Of a stretch of 64,000 nt of DNA, positions 18,452-27,271 are shown piece after piece. Location of the stretch: positions 4,952 to 68,951 of the forward strand of contig NZ_MIHA01000026.1 in assembly GCF_001722335.1 (NCBI RefSeq), in the 5' to 3' direction. How positions within the stretch are numbered: the first letter of the stretch is position 1; every line of letters starts with the position of its first letter. This DNA is from Mycolicibacterium flavescens. Lineage in GTDB: Bacteria > Actinomycetota > Actinomycetes > Mycobacteriales > Mycobacteriaceae. A model generated the notes under the pieces. It did no database searches and was not told the origin of the DNA. It saw only the letters and a program-made list of their open reading frames with translations. The position numbers were made by a program, and so were the translations under genes.

Positions 18452-19882
18452 TCAGGCCGGCACCGGGGACGCGGCGCGCCCGATCTGCTCGCCGGCCCCG
18501 GCCCGCGAGGTCTGCATGCGCAGGAACACCAACCAGGTCACGATCGCGCACACCACGTAGAAGGCCAGGAACACCCAGAACGCGTTGGTCGCCGACTTCG
18601 CGTCGCTGACGTAGGACGCCCGCAGCACGATGTTGATGGCCACCCCGCCCAGCGCGCCGATCGCTCCGGCGAACCCGATCAGCGCCCCCGACATGCTGCG
18701 CGACCAGGCGGCCTTCTCCTCGCGGCTCAGGTCGTCGCGGCCCTGCGCCTTGGCCTCGAAGATCGACGGGATCATCTTGTAGGTCGAACCGTTTCCGATC
18801 CCGGACAGGATGAACAGCACGATGAACCCGGTGACGTAGGCGATCATCTGCGCACTGGTCGGGGCGCCCGCCGCGGCGTCGTCGAGCACGCCCGCCACCA
18901 CCAGCACTCCTGCGCCGAAGATCATCGCGACGAACGTGTAGAGGGTGACTCTGCCGCCGCCGACGCGGTCGGCGAGCTTACCGCCGAACGGCCGCGAGAT
19001 GGACCCTAGCAGCGGTCCGATGAACGCGATCTGCGCGGCGTGCAACGACGCCTCGGCCGCGGTGTCGCCGCCGGCCAGGAAGTTGATCTGCAGCACCTGC
19101 CCGAACGCGAACGAGAAGCCGATGAACGACCCGAACGTGCCGATGTAGAGGAAGCTCATCACCCAGGAATGCTTGAACCGCAACGCCTCTGCCATCGCGC
19201 CGAGGTTGGACCGCTGGTTGCCCAGGTTGTCCATGAACAGCGCCGCCCCCAGCGCGGCCAGCCCGATCAGGACGAGGTAGATGGCGCAGACGATTTCGGG
19301 TGCGGTGTTGCTGACCGTGGCGATCACCAGCAGCCCGACGAGCTGGATGACCGGGACGCCGATGTTGCCGCCGCCGGCGTTGAGCCCGAGCGCCCAGCCT
19401 TTGAGGCGCTGCGGGTAGAACGCGTTGATGTTGGTCATCGACGACGCGAAGTTGCCGCCGCCCAGCCCCGCGACCGCGGCGACGATCATGAACGTCGTGT
19501 AGGAGGTGCCGGGGTTGTTCATCACCCACAGGGTCAGCACGGTGGGGATCAGCAGCAGCAGCGCCGAGACGATCGTCCAGTTGCGGCCGCCGAACTTCGC
19601 CGGGGCGACGGTGTAGGGGATCCGCATCACCGCGCCGACCAGCGTCGGCATCGCGACCAGGTAGAACTTGCCCGCCGCGTCGATGCCGTAGACGTCCTGC
19701 GGCATGAACAGCACCATCACCGACCAGATCGACCACACCGAGAACCCGACGTGTTCGGCGAAGATGGACCAGATCAGGTTGCGTTTGGCGATGGCTTTGC
19801 CCGGTGGGTTGCCGTTGGTGCCCTCCCAGGCCTCGACGTCTTCGGCGTCCCAGTGCTCGATGGTTCGGCTCGCAGTCTTCAC
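18452..19882 (-). CDS. narK: NarK-type nitrate/nitrite MFS transporter
   Basis: A 476-residue, 12-segment major-facilitator transporter of the nitrate-nitrite porter family. The two nitrate signatures are present: GLGGGNFASSMTNINAFYP in segment 5 and GIGNGSTYKMIP in segment 11. It would import nitrate for the reductase encoded 5 bases downstream. The start is GTG 19882; a 40-residue cytoplasmic N-terminus precedes segment 1. A GlnR-like box lies about 100 bases upstream. Another subfamily name (NarK1/NarK3/NarU) is possible, since subfamily cannot be fixed by eye. Confidence 0.9.
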   Translation of the reverse strand: MKTASRTIEHWDAEDVEAWEGTNGNPPGKAIAKRNLIWSIFAEHVGFSVWSIWSVMVLFMPQDVYGIDAAGKFYLVAMPTLVGAVMRIPYTVAPAKFGGRNWTIVSALLLLIPTVLTLWVMNNPGTSYTTFMIVAAVAGLGGGNFASSMTNINAFYPQRLKGWALGLNAGGGNIGVPVIQLVGLLVIATVSNTAPEIVCAIYLVLIGLAALGAALFMDNLGNQRSNLGAMAEALRFKHSWVMSFLYIGTFGSFIGFSFAFGQVLQINFLAGGDTAAEASLHAAQIAFIGPLLGSISRPFGGKLADRVGGGRVTLYTFVAMIFGAGVLVVAGVLDDAAAGAPTSAQMIAYVTGFIVLFILSGIGNGSTYKMIPSIFEAKAQGRDDLSREEKAAWSRSMSGALIGFAGAIGALGGVAINIVLRASYVSDAKSATNAFWVFLAFYVVCAIVTWLVFLRMQTSRAGAGEQIGRAASPVPA

Positions 19883-19983
19883 GGACCTAACAGTGGTGCC
19901 CGGCCATTCCGCCGCCGTTGCACCTCGGTGTCCGAAACGTCAACACCCGCTCACTTTTCGCCGGCCCGGCCGGGCGGACGCCC

Positions 19984-19999
19984 GAAACGCGGACGAAAC
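19984..19999 (+). promoter_or_regulatory. Putative GlnR box upstream of narK-nasN
   Basis: GAAAC-N6-GAAAC, which contains the AC-N9-AC core of mycobacterial GlnR sites. It lies 102-117 bases upstream of the narK start, a reasonable activator position for a nitrate-assimilation operon. Assignment is by pattern only. Confidence 0.45.
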
Positions 20000-20023
20000 A
20001 ATTGTGGCGTGGGTTACGCCCGG

Positions 20024-20770
20024 TCAGCCCAGATCGGCCCAGAACCGGGTCAGCACGTCGGCGCCCCGCGCCGGGTCCTGCAGCATCCACCAGTGCCCGA
20101 GACCGTCGAGTGTCACGGTGTGCGCGCCGGCCCGCTGCGCTGCGCGCCGCCGGTTCTCGCCGGTGCCGACGAACGGGTCCTCGGTCGCGTCCAAGGCCAG
20201 CCCGGGTGTATCAGCGGCCTTCTCGAGGTCGCGACCGGCCTCGGCCATGGCCGGTTGGGCGGCCGAGCGGTACAGCGCCAGGATCGCCTGCCGCATGTCG
20301 GGGCCCTGCGCGGCCGCCAGCGAGGACGCGGTCGCGTCCGGAATGCCGATCGCGCTCAGTTGCGCGGCGCGCTCCTCGACGCTGCCGCCCATCATGGTGT
20401 CGAGGAACTCCTCACCGGCGCCCGGTGTCTGCCACACCTGGGCGGCGTCGTGCCAGACGTAGTCGGCGTCGAGGATGCCGATGTCGTCGCTGACCCAGCT
20501 GCGCAGCAGTTCCGGTCGGTGCATCGCGACGTTGACGGTGTGCAGCCCGCCCCAGTCATGTCCGACCAGATCGACCGGCGCACCGATGCGCTCCAGCTCG
20601 GCCTCCAGCCAGTCGCGGTAGTCGCAGAAGGTGGCACCGAACCCGCCGACCAGCGGGGCGCCGAAACCCGGCGGCGACAGCCGCACCACGTCGTCGCGGC
20701 CCAGCGCGTCGACCAGCGCGTCCCAGATCGCGTCGGTCTCGGGGACTCCGTGCACGAGGACGATCGTCAT
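20024..20770 (-). CDS. Alpha/beta hydrolase (epoxide-hydrolase/haloalkane-dehalogenase-like)
   Basis: A 248-residue cytosolic alpha/beta hydrolase. HGVPE forms the oxyanion loop, and the nucleophile elbow is GHDWGG, with Asp rather than Ser, as in epoxide hydrolases and dehalogenases. Acid (DPFVGTGE region) and His (LGHWWM near the C-terminus) follow in order. A cap domain lies in the middle. The substrate is unknown. ATG 20770 follows a TAGGAT -10 by 7 bases (leaderless). It is not obviously part of the nitrate operon, whose promoter lies between. Confidence 0.83.
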   Translation of the reverse strand: MTIVLVHGVPETDAIWDALVDALGRDDVVRLSPPGFGAPLVGGFGATFCDYRDWLEAELERIGAPVDLVGHDWGGLHTVNVAMHRPELLRSWVSDDIGILDADYVWHDAAQVWQTPGAGEEFLDTMMGGSVEERAAQLSAIGIPDATASSLAAAQGPDMRQAILALYRSAAQPAMAEAGRDLEKAADTPGLALDATEDPFVGTGENRRRAAQRAGAHTVTLDGLGHWWMLQDPARGADVLTRFWADLG

Positions 20771-20777
20771 GGCGCCG

Positions 20778-20783
20778 ATCCTA
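20778..20783 (-). promoter_or_regulatory. Leaderless -10 element of the alpha/beta hydrolase gene
   Basis: Minus-strand TAGGAT ends 7 bases before ATG 20770. It lies in the 20-base gap after the LuxR regulator gene, so the hydrolase probably has its own promoter. Confidence 0.5.
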
Positions 20784-20790
20784 GGCTGGC

Positions 20791-23700
20791 TCAGTCGCCG
20801 CGGCGGGCAGCCTCCTGCGCCAGTTGGACCCTGGAGGTCAGGCCCAGCTTGGAGTACACGTGCGTCAGGTGGGTCTGCACGGTGCGGTGTGAGATGAACA
20901 GCCGCGCGGCGATGTCCTTATTGCCCAGCCCCTCCTTGACCAGCCGCACCACGTCGATTTCGGTCGGTGTCAACGACTCCCATCCGCTGCTGGGACGCTT
21001 GCGCTCGCCGCGGCCGCGCAGCGCGTATGCGATCGCCTGCCCCGGGGTCAATCCGGCCCCCTCCGCCCACAGCGTCTGGAAAGCGTTGTCTCCCAGCCCA
21101 ACACGGCAGGCCGCCACGGCAGCGGCGTGGTCGCGCTGGTAGACGCCGAAGCGGACGGCTCCGGTGTCCTCCCGCACCGTGGCCGCGGCGCCCAACAGCC
21201 GTACGGCACGGTCGTGAACGTTGTCGGCCGCATGGATCCGCGCCAGGCACTCCAGGATGTCGGGGACGCGCATGTGCGGCCCCGTCGCAGCCACCGACGC
21301 CAGCGCGGCCAGGACGTCGTTCTCGGCCTCGCGCACCCGGTTCTCGGCCAGTGCCACCAAGGCGCGGACGGTCAGGGCGATGGAGACGAAGATTCCGGGC
21401 ACCACGGCGACCGCCTCGTCGGCCCACCGCCGTGCGGCCGCCGGATCACCGCACGCCAGCAGCGCTTCGGCGAACGGGTTCGTGCATCGTGCGAACGGTT
21501 CCCGCAGCGGGATGGTGTGCCGCCACGCGTCTTCACACGCCTTGCGAGCCCGCTGCGCGTCGCCTTCGACGAGTGCGGCGTACGCCTCGACGACGTACAC
21601 GGTGTCGCCGTAGATTCCACCGGCCGCTTCCGCGGCCAAGACCGCCGCGCAACCGCGGGCGTACGCCTCGTCGACGCGACCGGAGTAGGCGGCGACGCTG
21701 CCGTGACCGACCAGCCGGAAGATCCTGGTGATCGGCGGCTCGTCGATTGCCGCCACGTCGGCGTCGAGCAGCCGCAGGGTCTCCTCGGCCGCGGCGAGAC
21801 GACCCGTCTGGAACATCCCGACACCTGACCACACCCGGGACTGCTGGCTGAAATAGTCGTCGCCGACGGTATCGGCGACCACGCGGGCCTTCTCGGCGAC
21901 GTCGACCGCGCGCGCCGGATCACCCGCGAAGATCCGGGCGATCGCCTCCATCATCTGGATCTGGCACGTCAGCCAGCCGCAGCCGGCCTCTTCGGACACC
22001 CGCGCTCCCTCGGCGAAGCGGCTGTCGGCCAGCGCGCCGTCGTAGAAGGTCAGCATTCCGCACGCGGTCAACGTCCACGCGAGCAGTTCCGGGGAGTCCA
22101 GAGTGCGTGCGATCGCCAGCGCCTCCTCGGCCCGGTCCGCGCCGGCCGGGAGCGCGATCGAGGCCGCCAGGATCGCGTGATCGGCCACCGCGCGGGTCCA
22201 CACCTGCGGGGCCACGGTGTCTCGGCAGCTGTTGTCGTCGAGCACCTGCTCGAACGCGGCGATGCCCTCCCGCTGCCTGCCGCGGCGGAACCACAGGTCG
22301 TGCACCGAAGACACCAGCCGAAGCGCCGAATCCGGCTCGGCGAGTTCCAAACTCCACGTGTAGGCGGCCCGCAGGTTGTCCATCTCGGTCTCCGCCCAGT
22401 CCATCAGCCGGACCCGGCTCGCCGCGTCGGACACGTCATACGACGCCGCGGTCACGGTGTAGAAGTCACGATGTCGCGTGCGCACGTCGTCGGCTTCGCC
22501 GGACTCGCCCAGCTTTTCGAGGGCGTACTGACGCACCGTTTCGAGCAGCCGGTACCGCATCACGCCGCGGTGATCCTCGGCCACCACCAGTGACTTGTCC
22601 ACCAGCAGGCTGATCTGGTCGAGCAGTTGGAACCGCTCGACCTCACTGCTGCCACCGACAGCCGTCCCCGCGCCGAGGTCGAAGCTGCCCATGAACACCG
22701 AAAGCCGCCGGAACAGCACCCGTTCGGCGTCGGTCAGCAGGTTGTGCGACCACTCGACCGACGCCCGCAGCGTCTGCTGGCGGCGCACGGCCGTGCGAGC
22801 GCCGCCGGTCAACAGCCGGAACCGGTCGTGCAGGCTGTCCTTGATCTGTGAAAGGGTCAGCGCCCGCACGCGCGCCGCGGCGAGTTCGATCGCCAGCGGC
22901 ATCCCGTCGAGGCGGGCGCAGATCTCGATGACAGCGTCGACGTTGGCGTCGTCGAGGCGGAAGCCCGGGAGTGCGCGACCGGCGCGGTCGGCGAACAGGT
23001 CGACGGCTTCGGTTTTCAGTGACAGCGACGGCACCCGCCAGGTCAGCTCACCGGCGACGCCGATCGGTTCGCGGCTGGTGCTCAGGATGGTCAGGTTCGG
23101 GCAGTCCGCCAGGAGCCGGGCGACCAGGTGACCGCACGAGTCGAGCAGGTGCTCACAGTTGTCCAGCAGCAACAGCATTCGGCGCCGGCCGCAGAACGCG
23201 GACAGGATGTCCTCCGGGGACCGGCCGGCCTGATCGGGCAGCCCCATCGTCCTGGCCGCGGTGACGGGTACCAGGCGCGGGTCGGTCACCGGCGCCAGGT
23301 CGATACACCACACCCCGTCGGGGAAGTCGGAGCCTCGGTCGGCGGCCACCTCGAGCGCTATCCGCGTCTTGCCGACCCCGCCCGCTCCGGTCAACGTGAC
23401 GAAGCGGTGGTCGGCCAGCAGTTGCCCGACCTCGTCCCTCTCAGCGCGTCGGCCGATGAAGCTCGTCAGTTGTGTCGGCAGCCGGCGTTCCGCGGACCCG
23501 GCACGCAGCGGCGGGAACTCGTTGCACAAATCCGGATGGCACAGCTGCACAACGCGTTCCGGGCGTGGCAGATCCCGGAGCGGATGGGTGCCCCGGTCGA
23601 CCAGCCACGCGCCGTCGGGAAGGCAGTCGAGCACCATCGCTTCGGTTGCTCCCGACAACACTGTCTGGCCGCCGTGAGCCAGGTCCCGCAGCCGCGCGGT

Positions 23701-24105
23701 CCGGTTGATCGTCGGCCCGATGTAGTTGCCCTCGTCACGCAGCTGGATCTCGCCGGTGTGCACGCCGATACGCAGCCGGAGCGGCGCCAGCGCGGCGCGC
23801 TGCAGATCCACCGCGCACCCGAGCGCATCGCTTGCGCGCGCGAACGCAACGACGAAACTGTCGCCCTCACCCTGCTCCACCGGGCGCACACCTTGGTGGC
23901 GCTGCACCACATCGGCGAGGACCCGGTCCAACTGCGCGACTGCCTCCGTCATCACCTCGGGCTGGGTCTGCCACAGCCGGGTCGATCCCTCGACATCGGC
24001 CAGCAACAACGTCACCGTGCCCGTCGGCAATCCACCCACGTCCAGGCTCCCCCACTCGACCGCGCTCATGTTAACCAGCATCGATCGCGGTCGCTCCGGA
24101 AACAT
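20791..24105 (-). CDS. Large LuxR-family regulator with class III cyclase-like domain and STAND/NB-ARC-type ATPase
   Basis: A 1104-residue multidomain regulator of the mycobacterial Rv0386/Rv1358/Rv2488c type. In order: class III nucleotide-cyclase homology domain (about 25-190; LLLADVEGST and GEGDSFVVAF supply the two metal Asp), AAA/NB-ARC ATPase (Walker A LTGAGGVGKT near 240, Walker B LLLLDNCEHL), a long alpha-helical TPR-like region (about 570-1000) and a C-terminal LuxR helix-turn-helix (about 1040-1100, LTPTEIDVVRLV, NKDIAARLFISHRTVQTHL). It probably binds a ligand through the repeats and activates transcription. The cyclase site has Gln where the substrate Lys (Lys-x-x-Gly-Asp) is usual, so catalysis is doubtful. 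Start candidates are ATG 24105, 24081 and 24069; none has a clear ribosome site. Confidence 0.88.
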   Translation of the reverse strand: MFPERPRSMLVNMSAVEWGSLDVGGLPTGTVTLLLADVEGSTRLWQTQPEVMTEAVAQLDRVLADVVQRHQGVRPVEQGEGDSFVVAFARASDALGCAVDLQRAALAPLRLRIGVHTGEIQLRDEGNYIGPTINRTARLRDLAHGGQTVLSGATEAMVLDCLPDGAWLVDRGTHPLRDLPRPERVVQLCHPDLCNEFPPLRAGSAERRLPTQLTSFIGRRAERDEVGQLLADHRFVTLTGAGGVGKTRIALEVAADRGSDFPDGVWCIDLAPVTDPRLVPVTAARTMGLPDQAGRSPEDILSAFCGRRRMLLLLDNCEHLLDSCGHLVARLLADCPNLTILSTSREPIGVAGELTWRVPSLSLKTEAVDLFADRAGRALPGFRLDDANVDAVIEICARLDGMPLAIELAAARVRALTLSQIKDSLHDRFRLLTGGARTAVRRQQTLRASVEWSHNLLTDAERVLFRRLSVFMGSFDLGAGTAVGGSSEVERFQLLDQISLLVDKSLVVAEDHRGVMRYRLLETVRQYALEKLGESGEADDVRTRHRDFYTVTAASYDVSDAASRVRLMDWAETEMDNLRAAYTWSLELAEPDSALRLVSSVHDLWFRRGRQREGIAAFEQVLDDNSCRDTVAPQVWTRAVADHAILAASIALPAGADRAEEALAIARTLDSPELLAWTLTACGMLTFYDGALADSRFAEGARVSEEAGCGWLTCQIQMMEAIARIFAGDPARAVDVAEKARVVADTVGDDYFSQQSRVWSGVGMFQTGRLAAAEETLRLLDADVAAIDEPPITRIFRLVGHGSVAAYSGRVDEAYARGCAAVLAAEAAGGIYGDTVYVVEAYAALVEGDAQRARKACEDAWRHTIPLREPFARCTNPFAEALLACGDPAAARRWADEAVAVVPGIFVSIALTVRALVALAENRVREAENDVLAALASVAATGPHMRVPDILECLARIHAADNVHDRAVRLLGAAATVREDTGAVRFGVYQRDHAAAVAACRVGLGDNAFQTLWAEGAGLTPGQAIAYALRGRGERKRPSSGWESLTPTEIDVVRLVKEGLGNKDIAARLFISHRTVQTHLTHVYSKLGLTSRVQLAQEAARRGD

Positions 24106-24122
24106 CAGCGCATGCGCGTATA

Positions 24123-25664
24123 TCAGAGCCGACGCCTGAGCCGGTCGCGGTAGGACCGGCCGTCGGGGTCATACACGAACCGGTACACCGGTTCGGCCCA
24201 CATCCGGGTGAACAGCCCGAGCCGCTCGGCCTTGTGCGGTCGCAGCCGGCCCGGCGGCCGCGGCCCCACCCGGCCGGACGCGTACCACGCCTCCAAAGCG
24301 TCGGCCGCGGCGTTGATCTCGTCGACGGCTCTCGCCGGGTCGGCCAACCCGCCGTCCTCGCTGCCGTCCTCGGCGCGGTCGAGGTGTTCGCGCAGCAGCC
24401 GCAGCCGCAGATCACGCGCGAAGCGGCCCTCGTCGTCGAGCACCGCGCACGACAGTTCGCTGTCGTGCGTCCACGACCGCCGGTTGAAGTTGTCGCTGCC
24501 CGAACACGCCCACACGTCGTCGATGACGCAGACCTTCGCATGCACGTACACCGGTGTGCCCGCGTGGTTCTCGACATCGAACACGTGCACCCGGTCCGGG
24601 GCGGACCGGCGGCACGTGTCGATCGCCTGCCACCGCCCGACCTGGTTCGGCGGCAGCGCCAGCCGGCCGTCGACGTCGGGGTACCGCGGCACCACGGCGA
24701 CCAGATGCAGGTCGCGGTTGGCGCGCAGGGCCTCGACGAACAGGTCGGCCACCCGTTTGGACCACAGGTACTGGTCCTCCAGATAGATCAGCTTGCGTGC
24801 GCGCGGCACGGCCTTGCTGTAGGCGCGGGCGATGCTGCGTTCGCCGTCGACCGCGAAGTCGTAGGCGAAGTGGGCGTCCGGATAGGTGCGCAGCACCTGG
24901 ACGTGGTGGGGGCCGCACACCGGCGGGTCCGGCGGCTGGTCGGGCAGCGGGTCGGCGGTCATGTCCGCGCCGCCGAGCTTGTCGCGCAGCCACGCCAGCG
25001 GGTTGAGCATGTCCAGCGACGCCGGGTCGGTCCACCGCTCCCGGAACGTCATGTCCAACGCGCCGACGACGGGCCCCCGCAGCTGCAGTTGCACGTCGTG
25101 CCACGGTGGCCGGTCCCCGTACTGCTTGCTCATCTCTATCGCCTGCGGGTCACCGTGGTGGTTCGCGTCGTCGCGCCGGGAGTGACACAGGTCGATGCCG
25201 CCGGCGAACGCGACGTCGCGCTCCGGTTCGTCCGGATGCCGGATCACCACGAGCTTCTGGTGGTGCGACCCGCCGATGCGGACCCGCTGGTCGAGAAGTA
25301 CCTCACCGCCGGCGCGTTCGATGTGCTCGCCCAGATGACGGTTCTCCTCTTCGCTGTAGGCCAGCTTGTCCAGGTGCGACCGCCACACCAGGCCCTTGAC
25401 GATCACCCCGCGTTCGGCTGCGCTGCAGAACAATTCGCGGATGGTCGGGCCGTCGTCACGCATCTTCTGGTCGGGGTCGCCGCGCCAGTCGGTGAAGAAC
25501 ACGTAGTCGCCGGCGCGCAATGCCTCGACCTCGGTGACGAGCCGGTCGAAGTAGGTCGCCCCGTGCACCAGCGGTTCGACGCGGTTGCCCGAACACCAGT
25601 TGGGCAGCTGCGAGTCGGGGTTACCGCGTTCGTCGGCGCGCAAGAACCAGTCGTCGAGCTTCAT
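24123..25664 (-). CDS. Phospholipase-D-like protein, copy A
   Basis: A 513-residue PLD-superfamily protein with two HKD-type half-sites and no signal peptide. The second is intact (HAKVCVIDD then GSDNFNRRSW, near residue 372). The first keeps His and Lys (SHHQKLVVI, near 133) but has Arg where the Asp is expected. It may hydrolyse phosphodiester bonds of phospholipids. ATG 25664 overlaps the stop of copy B (ATGA), so the two are coupled. The frame opens further upstream, but that is copy B antiphase sequence. It ends 17 bases before the LuxR regulator, hinting at one transcript. Confidence 0.86.
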   Translation of the reverse strand: MKLDDWFLRADERGNPDSQLPNWCSGNRVEPLVHGATYFDRLVTEVEALRAGDYVFFTDWRGDPDQKMRDDGPTIRELFCSAAERGVIVKGLVWRSHLDKLAYSEEENRHLGEHIERAGGEVLLDQRVRIGGSHHQKLVVIRHPDEPERDVAFAGGIDLCHSRRDDANHHGDPQAIEMSKQYGDRPPWHDVQLQLRGPVVGALDMTFRERWTDPASLDMLNPLAWLRDKLGGADMTADPLPDQPPDPPVCGPHHVQVLRTYPDAHFAYDFAVDGERSIARAYSKAVPRARKLIYLEDQYLWSKRVADLFVEALRANRDLHLVAVVPRYPDVDGRLALPPNQVGRWQAIDTCRRSAPDRVHVFDVENHAGTPVYVHAKVCVIDDVWACSGSDNFNRRSWTHDSELSCAVLDDEGRFARDLRLRLLREHLDRAEDGSEDGGLADPARAVDEINAAADALEAWYASGRVGPRPPGRLRPHKAERLGLFTRMWAEPVYRFVYDPDGRSYRDRLRRRL

Positions 25665-27205
25665 GGCCGCCGCCTGAGCAGCCGGTCGCGGTAGGACCGC
25701 CCGTCCGGGTCGAACAGCACCCGGTAGGCGGGTTCGGCCCACAACCGGGTCAGCGGGTCCACGCGTTCGACCGTGTGCGGGCGCAGCCGCCCGGGCGGTC
25801 GGGACCCGTCGCATCCCGACGCGTACCACGCCTGCAACTGCTCAGCGCACGAGATGATCTCGCCGACGGCGGTTTCCGGGTCGACCAGCCCGCGGTCCTC
25901 GCTGCCGTCGTCGGCACGGTCGAGATGTTCGCGCAGCAGCCGCAGCCGCAGGTCGCGGGCGAAGTCGCCGTCGGCGTCGAGCACCGCGCACGACAGCTCA
26001 CTGTCGTGGGTCCAGGACCGCCGGTTGAAGTTGTCGCTGCCGATGCACGCCCAGGTGTCGTCGATCACGCACACCTTGGAGTGCACGTAAACCGGTGTGC
26101 CCTCGTGGTTCTCGACGTCGAAGACGTGTACCCGGTCGGGTGCGGCGCGGCGGCAGGCACCCAGCGCCAGGTCCCGTCCGACCAGGGTCGGCGGACGGCC
26201 CAGGCCGCCCTCGAGGTCGAAGTGTCGCGGCACGACCGCGACCAGGTGCAGGTCACGGTTCGCGGTCAACGCCCCGACCAGCAAATCGGCGACCTCCTCG
26301 GACCACAGGTACTGATCCTCGAGGTAGATCAGCCGCCGCGCACGGCGCACCGCTTTGGTGTAGCCGCGCGCGATGCTGCGCTCCCCTTCTTTGGCGAACT
26401 CGTACTGGATCAACGCGTCACCGTAGGTGCGCAGCACCTGCACCGCGTGCGGTCCGCACGGTTGCGGGTCGGGCGGTTGTTCGGGCAGTTCGGGCCGCTG
26501 GTCGCCGCTCTGGAACCGGTCGCGCAGCCACTCCAGCGGGTTGAACAGGTTCAGCGGCGCACGGGCGGTCCAGCGTTCCCGGAACGTCTGGTCCAGCGCG
26601 CCCACGACCGGGCCGCGCAGTTCGAGTTGCACGTCGTGCCACGGGGGGCGTTCGCCGTAGCGTTGCGACATCTGCACGGCCTGCGGATCGCCGCGGTGCG
26701 AGGCGTCGTCGCGGCGCGAGTGGCACAGGTCGATGCCGCCGATGAACGCCACGTCGCGCTGCGGCGCGTCGGGATGACGCAGCAGCACCAACCGTTGATG
26801 GTGCGAGCCGCCGAGCAGGACCCGCTGATCGAGGAGCACCTCACCGCCCGCGCGTTCGATGGCGTCGGCGAGGTGGCGGTTCTGCTCCTCGTTGAACTGC
26901 AGCCGGTTCGGGTAGGACCGCCACATCAGCCCTTTGACCTGAACTCCGCGGTCAGCCGCCGACCGGAACAGCTCCGCGACGGTCGGTCCGTCCTCACGCA
27001 GCCGCTGGTCGGCGTCGCCGCGCCAGTCCGCGAAGAACAGGTGGTCGCCGGCGTCGAGCGCCTCGACCTCGGTGACCAGCCGGTCGAAATACGTCGCGCC
27101 GTGGATGAGCGCCTCGGCCCGGTTGCCTTCGCTCCACGCTGGCAGCTCCCAGTCGGGGTTGCCCCGCTCCCCGGCGGTGAGAAACCATTCGGCCAGTACG
27201 GACAC
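25661..27205 (-). CDS. Phospholipase-D-like protein, copy B
   Basis: A 514-residue paralogue of copy A with the same layout. The two align over their whole length (FLTAGERGNPDWELP against FLRADERGNPDSQLP), so they arose by tandem duplication. The C-terminal HKD motif is intact (HSKVCVIDD, GSDNFNRRSW). In the N-terminal half the Lys is Arg (SHHQRLVLL) and the Asp is also lost, so this site is more degraded than in copy A. The start is taken as GTG 27205, where similarity to copy A begins; it has no clear Shine-Dalgarno sequence. The next gene is divergent, 66 bases away. Confidence 0.82.
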   Translation of the reverse strand: MSVLAEWFLTAGERGNPDWELPAWSEGNRAEALIHGATYFDRLVTEVEALDAGDHLFFADWRGDADQRLREDGPTVAELFRSAADRGVQVKGLMWRSYPNRLQFNEEQNRHLADAIERAGGEVLLDQRVLLGGSHHQRLVLLRHPDAPQRDVAFIGGIDLCHSRRDDASHRGDPQAVQMSQRYGERPPWHDVQLELRGPVVGALDQTFRERWTARAPLNLFNPLEWLRDRFQSGDQRPELPEQPPDPQPCGPHAVQVLRTYGDALIQYEFAKEGERSIARGYTKAVRRARRLIYLEDQYLWSEEVADLLVGALTANRDLHLVAVVPRHFDLEGGLGRPPTLVGRDLALGACRRAAPDRVHVFDVENHEGTPVYVHSKVCVIDDTWACIGSDNFNRRSWTHDSELSCAVLDADGDFARDLRLRLLREHLDRADDGSEDRGLVDPETAVGEIISCAEQLQAWYASGCDGSRPPGRLRPHTVERVDPLTRLWAEPAYRVLFDPDGRSYRDRLLRRRP

Positions 27206-27271
27206 GGGGTGGGATGCCCGGTTCTGCGGCAATTTACGCACGCGCCTGCCCGCTCTGCCAGGATCCGGGGC

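Noticed and set aside
19040..21142. Open frame of 700 codons on the plus strand across narK, the hydrolase and the regulator
   Set aside because: Shadow of three minus-strand genes with recognised motifs; its own product is low-complexity Arg/Gln/Asp sequence.
25775..27271. Long plus-strand extension (about 500 codons) upstream of the beta-lactamase-like lipoprotein
   Set aside because: It runs antisense to the PLD copy B gene. The lipoprotein signal peptide begins at ATG 27272, so the upstream part is a shadow.
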